Shown here in pieces: positions 1 through 6,656 of a DNA stretch of 13,696 nt. Source of the stretch: Chitinophagaceae bacterium UBA4857 (GTDB taxonomy: Bacteria; Bacteroidota; Bacteroidia; Chitinophagales; Chitinophagaceae). Numbering within the stretch: the stretch's first letter is position 1; each line of letters begins with the position of its first letter. The DNA lies in assembly GCA_002399735.1 (NCBI GenBank), contig DHEF01000021.1, forward strand, positions 56,558 to 70,253. The letters are read 5' to 3'. The position numbers and the translations under genes are program-made. The notes under the pieces were generated by a model. The model was not told where the DNA came from. It ran no database searches and saw only the letters and a list, made by a program, of their open reading frames with translations.

Positions 1-476
1 AACGCAAAGCATCAATGAGGCTAATCCAATAACTAATATCGAATTAATTCTATTCAGCAATGTGCCATACTCCAACAGTGGCAAATAGTATGTTATAGTT
101 AGTTAAGTAAATAGCCGGAAACAATTTGTTAATATGCATACACGCTAATGTTGTGGAACTTTGCATGGCAAAAAACAAAAAACAAATAAAGGGTTTTGCA
201 CATTGTTGAGTAGCGGACAGAAAGATGAAGAGTGAGTCTTTAATTCATTTCCACTGGAAATAAATTAAATCCCGATTCTATCGAATCGCAATGAAAGTTC
301 AATAGAGAGATGGACGATGATAACAAAATTTGCTTTACTATTTAACAGCGTTTAAAATACCTTTAAGGGTTAAGTTTGTTTGAAGTTATAAGATGTAAAC
401 ATAATTGATATTCTTTTTTACAAAGCCTATTTAAGCCCTCCTTTGGAGAGGTTTGGGGAGGCCTAATAACCGATTT
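1..476. other. Gene-free left-edge region with small palindromes
   Basis: No credible coding frame is visible in this stretch, which is AT-rich and broken by stops. It contains two adjacent perfect short palindromes: ATTTCC-act-GGAAAT at 247-261 (6 bp stem, 3 nt loop) and CGATTC-tatc-GAATCG at 273-288 (6 bp stem, 4 nt loop). A weaker one is TGCCA/TGGCA at 63-83. A TAAGTTTG box at 371-378 matches the Bacteroidota -7 consensus and could drive the phosphatase-like gene with a leader of about 90 nt, but no TTG lies at the usual -33 distance. Neither palindrome has a convincing T-tract after it on the plus strand. The region may be the upstream spacer of the phosphatase gene plus the tail of a gene outside the window. 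Confidence 0.5.
435..462 (+). repeat. GC-rich CCTCC/GGAGG hairpin element just before a start codon
   Basis: A purine/pyrimidine-biased motif stands out from AT-rich surroundings 15 nt before the start codon at 477. CCTCC (437-441) can pair either with GGAG (445-448) or with GGAGG (457-461), giving two mutually exclusive hairpins. Short elements of this composition, a CCCTCC block then a GGGGAGG block, are as I recall common dispersed repeats in Bacteroidota intergenic DNA. That is memory, not a search. The element could alternatively be part of the leader and affect translation of the downstream gene. Confidence 0.4.
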
Positions 477-1565
477 ATGAAACCAATACTATTACTGACA
501 TTACTTGTATGTACCCGTTTTGCATTTGCGCAAACACCATCTGAAAACATAATTATTATTACTACCGATGGTTTACGTTGGCAGGAATTGTTTAAAGGTA
601 TGGACAGTGCCATTGCCAACAACAGCCGCTACAACGAGGGCGACAGCAGTTATATTTTTCACAACTATTGGGCCGCAACCGAGGAGGAAAGACGTAAAAA
701 ATTAATGCCTTTTTTCTGGAACAATATTGGCAAAATGGGTCAGGCATTTGGCAATCGTGTGTATAAAAACGAGGTAGATGTTTCCAATCCACATTCGTTT
801 TCATACCCGGGCTACAGCGAAATTTTTACAGGTTTTGGCGATCCTGATATTAACAGCAATAGCTATCCTGCTAATCCGCATACAACGGTATTAGAGTACT
901 TACACCAGCAACCACGTTACAGAAACAAAGTGGCTGCATTTGGTGCCTGGTTTGCATTTGACCGTATACTAAATGAAAAACGAAGCGGCTTTCCGGTAAT
1001 AAATGCTTTTGATACTGTGGTGGGCAGCAACCTTACACAACGCCAGCAATTGGTTAACAGCATGCTGAAAGATTCTTACAAACCATGGGGAAGCGATGAA
1101 TGCCTGGATGTTTTTACGCATTACGCGGCCATGGAATATTTAAAAATAAACAAACCCCGTGTACTGTTTATTGGTTACGGCGAAACCGATGAATGGGCGC
1201 ATGCAGGAAAATACCGTTCGTATTTAGATGCTGCCTGGCAGGTAGATGCTTGGTTAAAAGAACTGTGGGATTATTTACAAAACGATGCACAGTATAAAAA
1301 TAAAACCACCGTCTTTTTTACCACCGATCATGGCCGCGGCGATGTTAAAAAAACACAATGGACAAGCCATAGCAGCAGTATTGTAGGTGCTAATGAAATT
1401 TGGTTTGCTGCCTGGGGTAATGGTGTGCAGCCAAAAGGTGAAATAAAAACGCAGGGACATTTATTTCAGCAAAGGTTTGCGCAAACATTTGCTGCATCAT
1501 TAGGCTTACAGTATAAAGCTAAACATCCTATTGCCGATTCATTCTGGAATCTGCTATCTAAATAG
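477..1565 (+). CDS. Secreted alkaline phosphatase-superfamily (phosphodiesterase/phosphatase-like) protein
   Basis: A 362-residue protein, likely a metal-dependent phosphate- or sulfate-ester hydrolase exported to the periplasm. I chose ATG 477 over an in-frame TTG at 453 because the protein then starts with a clean signal peptide (MKPILLLTLL to about Ala18, before Q19). The alkaline phosphatase fold is indicated by TTDG with Asp31, a first metal ligand, then a YPGYSE..TG segment at 110-119 where the nucleophile usually lies. ETDEWAH (Asp238, His242), TTDHGRG (Asp284, His285) and a late His (His298 or His328) supply the remaining metal ligands. The exact nucleophile is uncertain: Ser114 is a candidate but sits one position off the NPP-type Thr. 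Substrate is unknown. The gene is monocistronic, with a strong terminator downstream. Phosphopentomutase/iPGM-like or nucleotide pyrophosphatase-like activity are alternatives within the same superfamily. Confidence 0.85.
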   Translation: MKPILLLTLLVCTRFAFAQTPSENIIIITTDGLRWQELFKGMDSAIANNSRYNEGDSSYIFHNYWAATEEERRKKLMPFFWNNIGKMGQAFGNRVYKNEVDVSNPHSFSYPGYSEIFTGFGDPDINSNSYPANPHTTVLEYLHQQPRYRNKVAAFGAWFAFDRILNEKRSGFPVINAFDTVVGSNLTQRQQLVNSMLKDSYKPWGSDECLDVFTHYAAMEYLKINKPRVLFIGYGETDEWAHAGKYRSYLDAAWQVDAWLKELWDYLQNDAQYKNKTTVFFTTDHGRGDVKKTQWTSHSSSIVGANEIWFAAWGNGVQPKGEIKTQGHLFQQRFAQTFAASLGLQYKAKHPIADSFWNLLSK

Positions 1566-1651
1566 TCATGTGCTGTATAAAAATCAAAAATGTCAGCCAG
1601 CCCTGTTTGAAAAGGGACTTATATTTTTTATAACATTGTTTAAAAACATAA

Positions 1652-1675
1652 AGGCTGTTGCTAACAGCCTTTTTC
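1652..1675 (+). terminator. Rho-independent terminator
   Basis: A perfect 8 bp stem AGGCTGTT (1652-1659) / AACAGCCT (1663-1670) with a GCT loop is followed by a run of T. It lies 87 bp after the stop of the phosphatase-like gene and points in the same direction, so it most likely ends that transcript. Confidence 0.85.
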
Positions 1676-2091
1676 TGGACGGTCCCTTAATGGCGGTTAA
1701 TGTTGTGGTGAAAACAAAAGGTTAGCGTATTCCTTGGACGGAAAAAGATTCATAAGGTGCGGAATACTAAAGTAACATTGGAAAAGGTGTTAATTACAGG
1801 CTGCGTATAATGGTAGCGGATTATCTTATTCAGGCTTTTCGGAAGTGCGTATTTTGCAAGTTCAACTATCGGCTATATTTATTATGTTTCATTTATTGGA
1901 TTAACAACACAAAGCTACCATGCCGAAACGCCATTTGCGGAAAAACTCTGTGAGTTGACATATATTTTCGCCAAATTGCCTAAAAATAACTTTAAGCTGA
2001 AATCCTTTACAGGACTGCGTTTTGTGCAAATGATTGCAATAAAATAAGTGAAATTACTTAAAGTGTGTAAGGGTGGGATGTACTTTGTATA
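1676..2091. other. Gene-free spacer with inverted repeats
   Basis: No frame longer than a few dozen codons with gene-like composition is present. Two inverted repeats are visible. GTATTCC (1727-1733) pairs with GGAATAC (1761-1767), and an alternative register adds TTAG/CTAA. ATGGTAGC (1810-1817) pairs exactly with GCTACCAT (1914-1921) across 96 nt. The size and terminal symmetry are reminiscent of folded recombination sites or a decayed small RNA gene, but the consensus positions of an integron attC site are not met. No function can be assigned. Confidence 0.35.
2036..2060 (-). terminator. Possible weak AT-rich terminator
   Basis: Read on the minus strand, TAAGT-aatttc-ACTTA (2045-2060) forms a 5 bp hairpin followed by a TTTTATT tract. 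It lies about 30 nt after the stop of the minus-strand gene ending at 2092. The stem is short and AT-only, so this is tentative. Confidence 0.3.
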
Positions 2092-2607
2092 TTAAAACCC
2101 TAGTCTGCCCGGCATATGAAACTCAAGCACCTGTATGCGGTATTTCTTACCCATTTTAAATTCTTTTTTTCTAACCCAATGGACAACGGTCTGTATACCA
2201 TAACGTACTATGATAGAACCAAAGCCCATAGCCAGACCGGTCATAATTGCATTCTTGGGCGTTTCCATATTATTAAGCATTAACCCGCCCGACACCATGG
2301 CCGATCCGGCAGTAATTAACAACAGGGTTTTACCGTCAACCGGAAATTTATTGGAGCGTACAGGCATTACAACAGCCTTTACATCTCTGGCGGGTATAAC
2401 TTTTCCGTTTAAATAAATAGTATCCCGATAAAGTAATGTAATTAAACCATGATAAACAGTATCGTTAGCCAGGCGTAATGCAATACGGTCACCTTCTTCG
2501 TAAGTTCTTTTTTTCTTAGCCCCTTTTTTAATAAATAAGTAGCCGGGCTGTGCGTATACCAACGCAGGTAAAAGAAAAATAGTAAGTAATAGCAGCAGGC
2601 GGTTCAT
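2092..2607 (-). CDS. Exported or membrane protein of unknown function
   Basis: A 171-residue protein that I do not recognise as a named family. Residues 1-19 are a typical signal peptide (MNRLLLLLTI...VYA|Q). Residues 20-85 are predicted to be beta-rich, with alternating pattern in IALRLANDTVYHG and IYLNGKVIPARDV, resembling the small beta-barrel-like modules often seen in short Bacteroidota envelope proteins. Two hydrophobic stretches follow, about 93-111 and 118-143, which could be a membrane hairpin. The tail is basic (RKKEFKMGKKYR). The ATG at 2605-2607 is the only sensible start because a -7 promoter box lies four bases upstream. The gene stands alone, divergent from the asparagine synthetase. 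A structural or stress-related envelope role is possible but not shown. Confidence 0.75.
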   Translation of the reverse strand: MNRLLLLLTIFLLPALVYAQPGYLFIKKGAKKKRTYEEGDRIALRLANDTVYHGLITLLYRDTIYLNGKVIPARDVKAVVMPVRSNKFPVDGKTLLLITAGSAMVSGGLMLNNMETPKNAIMTGLAMGFGSIIVRYGIQTVVHWVRKKEFKMGKKYRIQVLEFHMPGRLGF

Positions 2608-2611
2608 GCAT

Positions 2612-2639
2612 CAAACTTACAACGCTTTGCTTGAAGCAA
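2612..2639 (-). promoter_or_regulatory. Bacteroidota-type promoter abutting the start codon
   Basis: On the minus strand TTG (2637-2639), 17 nt, then TAAGTTTG (2612-2619) matches the Bacteroidota -33/-7 consensus (TTG...TAnnTTTG). The box ends only four bases before the ATG at 2607, so the transcript would start at or next to the start codon, giving a leaderless or nearly leaderless mRNA. Confidence 0.6.
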
Positions 2640-2667
2640 TTGTTAAAAAAAACTTTAACTATGGCAG

Positions 2668-2864
2668 TAATTATTAGGGACGGTCAGCAATAGTCATGCT
2701 AATCAGCTACAGTCCACGCCTTCTGTAATAGTGCAATGCTGCACTCCTGCCCACACACCATTATAGCTACTATTTCTAACCCTACCCTTGTAAAACAAGG
2801 AGAGAACAATGAGCCGTAGTTTTTGCAGGGACGGAGCTGCCAGCCGGGCAGCCCTTCAACTATT
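2668..2864 (+). repeat. Dispersed structured repeat, copy A (composite)
   Basis: The start, TAATTATTAGGG (2668-2679), corresponds to TAATTAATTAGGG in the other copies. Positions 2698-2739 match the reverse complement of 13583-13624 at 37 of 42 bases. Positions 2839-2858 match the reverse complement of 13526-13545 at 18 of 20. Between these blocks, 2780-2830 resembles the core of the copy at 4842-4894, sharing AAAACAAG, a GAG/GAAC stretch and CGTAGTTTT. Folding elements include CCTTGT-aaa-ACAAGG (2786-2800, perfect 6 bp stem) enclosed by CCCT/AGGG (2780-2783, 2827-2830). Copy A therefore looks like a full-length composite of the modules seen separately in the other two. It occupies most of the spacer upstream of the asparagine synthetase gene. 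Confidence 0.65.
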
Positions 2865-2932
2865 AAACCCTTGTTTGCTTAAAATACAGGCGGGTTTTAT
2901 TATTACTCCTTTTTTCTGTCGATATTTACACT

Positions 2933-4780
2933 ATGTGCGGCATTGCCGGAATTATACAAAAAGGAACCAAGTCATACAATATTGCACAACTGCAACAAAT
3001 GACAGCTACATTGGCTCATCGAGGGCCCGATGGTGAAGGTTTTTGGCAATCTGCCGATGAAAAGGTTTTGTTAGGCCACCGTCGTTTATCCATTATTGAT
3101 TTAAGCAACGCAGCAGCACAACCCATGGTACGTAATTATAAGCAAAACCTTACCATTACCTATAATGGCGAAATTTATAATTACCCGGAGCTACGTACCA
3201 TTTTGCAAAAAGAAGGCTACCATTTTACCACACAATCTGATACGGAAGTTATTTTAGCCGCTTACGATTTTTATGGCGAAGACTGTGTATTACATTTCGA
3301 CGGTATGTTTGCTTTAGCTATTTGGAACGAAGCCGAACAAGAACTATTTGCAGCCCGTGACCGCTTTGGCGAAAAACCGTTTTTTTATACAACGGATGAC
3401 AAGGGGTTTCTATTCGCATCGGAAATGAAAGCTTTGTGGGCAACAGGCTTAACAAAACAGCCAAACCTGCAATTAATGTTTAATTACATTACCATTGGTT
3501 ATGTTGATAATCCTGAACGGCCCGAAGAAACATTTTATACCAATATTTTTAAATTACCTGCTGCTTGCAGGTTGTACTATACACCGGATGATGGCGAACT
3601 CTTCATAGAAAAATATTGGGATATTGACCCGCAAGCGCAGCAAAGAAAAATAAATGAGAATAATGCACTGGACGAGTTTGAATATTTGTTTGAACAATCT
3701 GTACAAAAAAGATTACGCAGCGATGTGGCTGTAGGCACATCATTAAGTGGTGGCTTGGATAGTTCATCGGTGTTAAGTACCATTTTACAAGGGGATAATA
3801 CTAAACCACAAACCTTTTCAGCCATATTTCCCGGTTTTGAAAAAGATGAAGCAGGTTATATAAACCAACTGGCAAAAGATTGGGAAATAAAAAGTCATAC
3901 CGTAGCGCCAACCGCCGATGATATGATTAATAACTGGCAAAAGATTGTTTACCACCAGGAAGAACCTTTTGGCTCATCGGGCATTGTTGCACAGTATAAA
4001 GTGTTTGAATTGGCCGCCACACAACAAATAAAAGTATTGCTTGACGGGCAAGGAGCCGATGAAACATTAGCCGGTTACCAGCACCACTACAAATGGTACT
4101 GGCAGGAGCTTTTTGTTAAACGCAGATTATTACTTAGCGGAGAATTAAAAGCTGCCCACAAGTTGGGAGTTAAGGAGTCTTTTGGTTTTAGAAATGTTAT
4201 AGCCGCACTTTTTCCCGAAATAGCCTCTACTGTTGTAGAAAAGCGCTACCTGTTATCTGCCTTGCAGCAAAAAGATTTAACACCCGATTTTGTACACCTG
4301 CAAAGCCGCGAAGCTTATTACAGCACACCACCATTTTTTAACCTGAACGGTGCCCTGTATTTTAATACGTGTTTGCATGGATTGGAAGAGCTTTTACGTT
4401 ATGCAGACAGAAATAGCATGGCCCATGGCCGGGAAGTACGATTGCCGTTTTTAAATCACGAACTGGTGAGTTTTGTTTTTTCGTTGCCTTCATCGTTTAA
4501 AATTAAAAAGGGTTACACAAAATGGTTATTACGCAAAACCATGGAAACGCGTTTGCCTGAAAACATTTGCTGGCGTAAAGACAAAGTTGGTTTTGAACCG
4601 CCGCAAAAAAACTGGATGCAACACGCTACCGTAAAAGACATGATACACGAGGCGAAGAAAAAACTGGTTGCCCAAAAAATTTTGCATGCTAATGTACTGC
4701 AACAAAAGCCAGAAGCACAAAGTGCTTATGAGGCAAATAATTTTAATTGGCGTTATTTAACGGCTGCTCCATTTCTATAA
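2933..4780 (+). CDS. asnB: Asparagine synthase (glutamine-hydrolysing)
   Basis: A 615-residue two-domain enzyme that makes asparagine from aspartate, ATP and glutamine-derived ammonia. The start is fixed because the N-terminal nucleophile must be Cys2 (MCGIAGI). The class II glutaminase domain (about 1-210) carries RGPDG (30-34), HRRLSIID (49-56, with the substrate Arg) and NGEIYN (78-83). The synthetase domain (about 230-600) carries the ATP pyrophosphatase P-loop SGGLDSS (272-278) and a DGQGADE-type motif near residue 373. Length is normal for the AsnB class of about 610-630 residues. No nucleotide-sugar or secondary-metabolism genes adjoin it, so ordinary asparagine synthesis is the simplest reading. 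Some Bacteroidota paralogues amidate other substrates, and that cannot be excluded. It is flanked on both sides by direct-orientation copies of the dispersed repeat. Confidence 0.92.
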   Translation: MCGIAGIIQKGTKSYNIAQLQQMTATLAHRGPDGEGFWQSADEKVLLGHRRLSIIDLSNAAAQPMVRNYKQNLTITYNGEIYNYPELRTILQKEGYHFTTQSDTEVILAAYDFYGEDCVLHFDGMFALAIWNEAEQELFAARDRFGEKPFFYTTDDKGFLFASEMKALWATGLTKQPNLQLMFNYITIGYVDNPERPEETFYTNIFKLPAACRLYYTPDDGELFIEKYWDIDPQAQQRKINENNALDEFEYLFEQSVQKRLRSDVAVGTSLSGGLDSSSVLSTILQGDNTKPQTFSAIFPGFEKDEAGYINQLAKDWEIKSHTVAPTADDMINNWQKIVYHQEEPFGSSGIVAQYKVFELAATQQIKVLLDGQGADETLAGYQHHYKWYWQELFVKRRLLLSGELKAAHKLGVKESFGFRNVIAALFPEIASTVVEKRYLLSALQQKDLTPDFVHLQSREAYYSTPPFFNLNGALYFNTCLHGLEELLRYADRNSMAHGREVRLPFLNHELVSFVFSLPSSFKIKKGYTKWLLRKTMETRLPENICWRKDKVGFEPPQKNWMQHATVKDMIHEAKKKLVAQKILHANVLQQKPEAQSAYEANNFNWRYLTAAPFL

Positions 4781-4785
4781 TGAGA

Positions 4786-4955
4786 TAATTAATTAGGGGC
4801 TCTCAACAACATATCGCTTATCTACAGCAGTCCGTTGCCCACCCCGTGTTTGAAAACAAGCTGAGGAACGAAGCGTAGTTTTCGTTATTCGGGGCTAAGC
4901 AGCGCAGTCCGTCATCATCAGTAATACGAATCAGCATCGTGTTATGCAAGGGCCG
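4786..4955 (+). repeat. Dispersed structured repeat, copy C
   Basis: It begins six bases after the asparagine synthetase stop. TAATTAATTAGGGGCT (4786-4801) is identical to the reverse complement of 13640-13655. The core (4842-4894) resembles 2780-2830. It folds as a closed unit: an outer stem CCCCG (4842-4846) / CGGGG (4890-4894), a small hairpin TGTT-tgaa-AACA (4847-4858), and AACGAA (4867-4872) / TTCGTT (4881-4886) with CGTAG in its loop. The outer stem is CCCT/AGGG in copy A, so pairing is kept although the bases differ. The right boundary is approximate. Confidence 0.6.
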
Positions 4956-4987
4956 CTTTTTGGGTTTTTAAAGTGGTTGGGTTATTG

Positions 4988-4995
4988 TAAATTTG
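4988..4995 (+). promoter_or_regulatory. -7 promoter box directly before a rhomboid start codon
   Basis: TAAATTTG matches TAnnTTTG exactly and is followed by CGGC and then the ATG at 5000. No TTG lies at the usual -33 spacing. The position implies a transcript with almost no leader. Confidence 0.55.
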
Positions 4996-4999
4996 CGGC

Positions 5000-5632
5000 A
5001 TGAGTAACTTCAGACAGGTAAGGCCGGATAGCTTTCCGCCGGTTGTAAAAAACTTAATTATTTTAAATGTTTTAGTGTGGGTAGCACAACTGGTGTTTGC
5101 AAAACAGTTTCATCTTACCGAGCGTATTGCATTATGGCCAATAGATACTCCTTTTTTTGAGCCCTACCAGATTTTTACCCATATGTTTGCCCACTCGCCT
5201 TATGGCCTCATACACATATTGTTTAATATGTTTATGTTATGGATGTTTGGACGTATACTTGAAAATGTTTGGGGTGCTAAAAGGTTTCTTACATTTTACT
5301 TATTATGTGGTATAGGTGCGGCCGCAGCGCATTTAATTATTCAGCATTTTACAGGCGGTTACTCAAATGTAGTAGGTGCTTCGGGCGCCATATTTGGTGT
5401 TTTTGCTGCTTTTGCCATGCTTTTTCCCAATACCGAGATGTATATTATGTTTATTCCGGTACCCATTAAGGCTAAATGGGTAGCTATTGGTTATATGGCT
5501 TTAGACCTGTTTGGAGGTATATCTAATGCTCCCGGTGATAATATTGCCCACTTTGCCCACCTTGGCGGCGCATTAACAGGTGTAATAATTGTATTAATCT
5601 GGAACAAAACCAACAAAAAAACGTTGTACTAG
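5000..5632 (+). CDS. Rhomboid family intramembrane serine protease
   Basis: A 210-residue polytopic membrane protease of the GlpG type that cleaves transmembrane substrates within the bilayer. All hallmarks are present: HxxxN in the second helix (His72, Asn76; oxyanion-stabilising), GASG with nucleophile Ser128, and AHLGGALTG with catalytic His187, whose HxxGxxxG packing motif is intact. About six membrane segments can be traced: roughly 17-35, 57-80, 94-115, 124-142, 157-173 and 184-201. There is no extra domain, and length is typical for a minimal bacterial rhomboid. The ATG at 5000 sits four bases after a promoter box, supporting that start. It leads a co-directional cluster with a second rhomboid (57 bp downstream) and an EEP hydrolase. 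Its substrates are unknown. Confidence 0.93.
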   Translation: MSNFRQVRPDSFPPVVKNLIILNVLVWVAQLVFAKQFHLTERIALWPIDTPFFEPYQIFTHMFAHSPYGLIHILFNMFMLWMFGRILENVWGAKRFLTFYLLCGIGAAAAHLIIQHFTGGYSNVVGASGAIFGVFAAFAMLFPNTEMYIMFIPVPIKAKWVAIGYMALDLFGGISNAPGDNIAHFAHLGGALTGVIIVLIWNKTNKKTLY

Positions 5633-5674
5633 TATAACGACACAGATAGCGCTAAAAACCTGTTTTGCTTGAAG

Positions 5675-5682
5675 TAATTTTG
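5675..5682 (+). promoter_or_regulatory. -7 promoter box before the second rhomboid gene
   Basis: TAATTTTG matches TAnnTTTG and lies seven bases before the ATG at 5690, in the 57 bp gap between the two rhomboid genes. No well-spaced -33 TTG is visible. It suggests the second rhomboid can be transcribed on its own as well as by read-through. Confidence 0.45.
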
Positions 5683-5689
5683 AGTTGCA

Positions 5690-6631
5690 ATGAAATCATC
5701 TTACGAATCTTCTTATTACAAACGATTGTCGTTAAACGACCGCAGCGGAACGCTGATTTTACTCATTGCGATAAGCGCCATTATTTTTGTTGTGCTGGGC
5801 TTTTTTAAAGCGGTATCATATTTGAATTTTTATACCGAGAAAGAGTTGGCTATTCAAAACTTTAATGATACTGTACTGGTTTGGTTTGCTATGCCCTCGG
5901 GCTTTAACGAACTACTGTACAAGCCCTGGACCTTTTTAACACACGCGTTTACACATACCGAGTTTTGGTTATTACTGGCTAATATGTTGTGGTTATGGTC
6001 CTTTGGTTACATTCTACAAAATCTTACCGGCAATCGTAAAATAATTCCATTGTATTTGTATGGCTCATTAATTGCCGCTACAGTGTATTTACTGCTGATA
6101 AACATGGTTCCGGCTTTTAGACAAACTAATACCGAGCAGTTTTATTATGGAGCATCGGCAGGTGTTTTGGCTATTGCAACTGCCGCAACTACTATTGCTC
6201 CGCAATACCGTTTATTGCCCATGTTAAATGGTGGCATACCCCTGTGGATATTGACTGCTATTTACCTGGTGGTTGATTTTGCTACCATACCTGTAAGCGG
6301 TGCCGGTTTAGGCCATATTGTACATTTGGTAGCCGCATTAACGGGCTTTTTATTTATCATACTTTTACGAAAAGGTTTTGACGGCAGCGATTGGATGAAT
6401 AACCTCTACGATTGGTTTATTAACTTACTAAACCCCGATAAGCCTAAGAAAGGCGAAAGCATAAAAGAAACCTTGTTTTACAAATCTACCAAGCAGCCTT
6501 TTTCCAAAACGCCTAACCTTACCCAACAACGTATTGATAATATTCTTGATAAGATTAATCAGGAAGGTTACAGCGCACTTACCCAAGAAGAAAAAGAATT
6601 ATTAAACCGTGCCAGCAAGGAAGGCTTGTAA
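5690..6631 (+). CDS. Divergent rhomboid family protein with C-terminal soluble extension
   Basis: A 313-residue protein with a rhomboid membrane core (about 20-227) and a soluble tail (228-313). The catalytic Ser-His pair is retained: GASAG with Ser156, and VHLVAALTG with His212, aligned with HLGGALTG of the upstream rhomboid. The HxxxN motif is altered: the aligned residues are Leu94 and Asn98, so the oxyanion-stabilising His is missing. The Gly after the nucleophile is Ala157. These changes suggest reduced or specialised activity, not certain loss. The end of the tail (about 278-310; RIDNILDKINQEGY, then LTQEEKELL) resembles the short helical domain that follows rhomboid cores in Bacteroidota, which I believe is DUF6576. 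It lies 57 bp after the first rhomboid and 25 bp before the EEP gene, so co-expression is likely. Confidence 0.88.
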   Translation: MKSSYESSYYKRLSLNDRSGTLILLIAISAIIFVVLGFFKAVSYLNFYTEKELAIQNFNDTVLVWFAMPSGFNELLYKPWTFLTHAFTHTEFWLLLANMLWLWSFGYILQNLTGNRKIIPLYLYGSLIAATVYLLLINMVPAFRQTNTEQFYYGASAGVLAIATAATTIAPQYRLLPMLNGGIPLWILTAIYLVVDFATIPVSGAGLGHIVHLVAALTGFLFIILLRKGFDGSDWMNNLYDWFINLLNPDKPKKGESIKETLFYKSTKQPFSKTPNLTQQRIDNILDKINQEGYSALTQEEKELLNRASKEGL

Positions 6632-6632
6632 T

Positions 6633-6640
6633 TAATTTTG
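6633..6640 (+). promoter_or_regulatory. Possible -7 box before the EEP hydrolase gene
   Basis: TAATTTTG lies one base after the preceding stop codon and 16 bases before the ATG at 6657. It fits the TAnnTTTG consensus, but the spacer is so AT-rich that a chance match is possible. No -33 TTG is seen at the right distance. Confidence 0.3.
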
Positions 6641-6656
6641 TCTTAATTTAGGCGCA

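Noticed and set aside
1531..1725. A 64-codon plus-strand frame after the phosphatase-like gene
   Set aside because: It overlaps the end of that gene in another frame and contains the terminator hairpin.
1720..1777. Integron attC-like site (GTTAG ... CTAAAGTAAC)
   Set aside because: The GTTRRRY and RYYYAAC core boxes are not met and there is no integrase or cassette array.
2668..2864. CRISPR array or insertion sequence
   Set aside because: The repeats are not regularly spaced, are imperfect, and no cas or transposase gene, terminal inverted repeat pair or target duplication is visible.
2809..3036. A 75-codon plus-strand frame overlapping the asnB start
   Set aside because: Its first half lies in dispersed repeat copy A and its second half is out of frame over asnB; composition is not protein-like.
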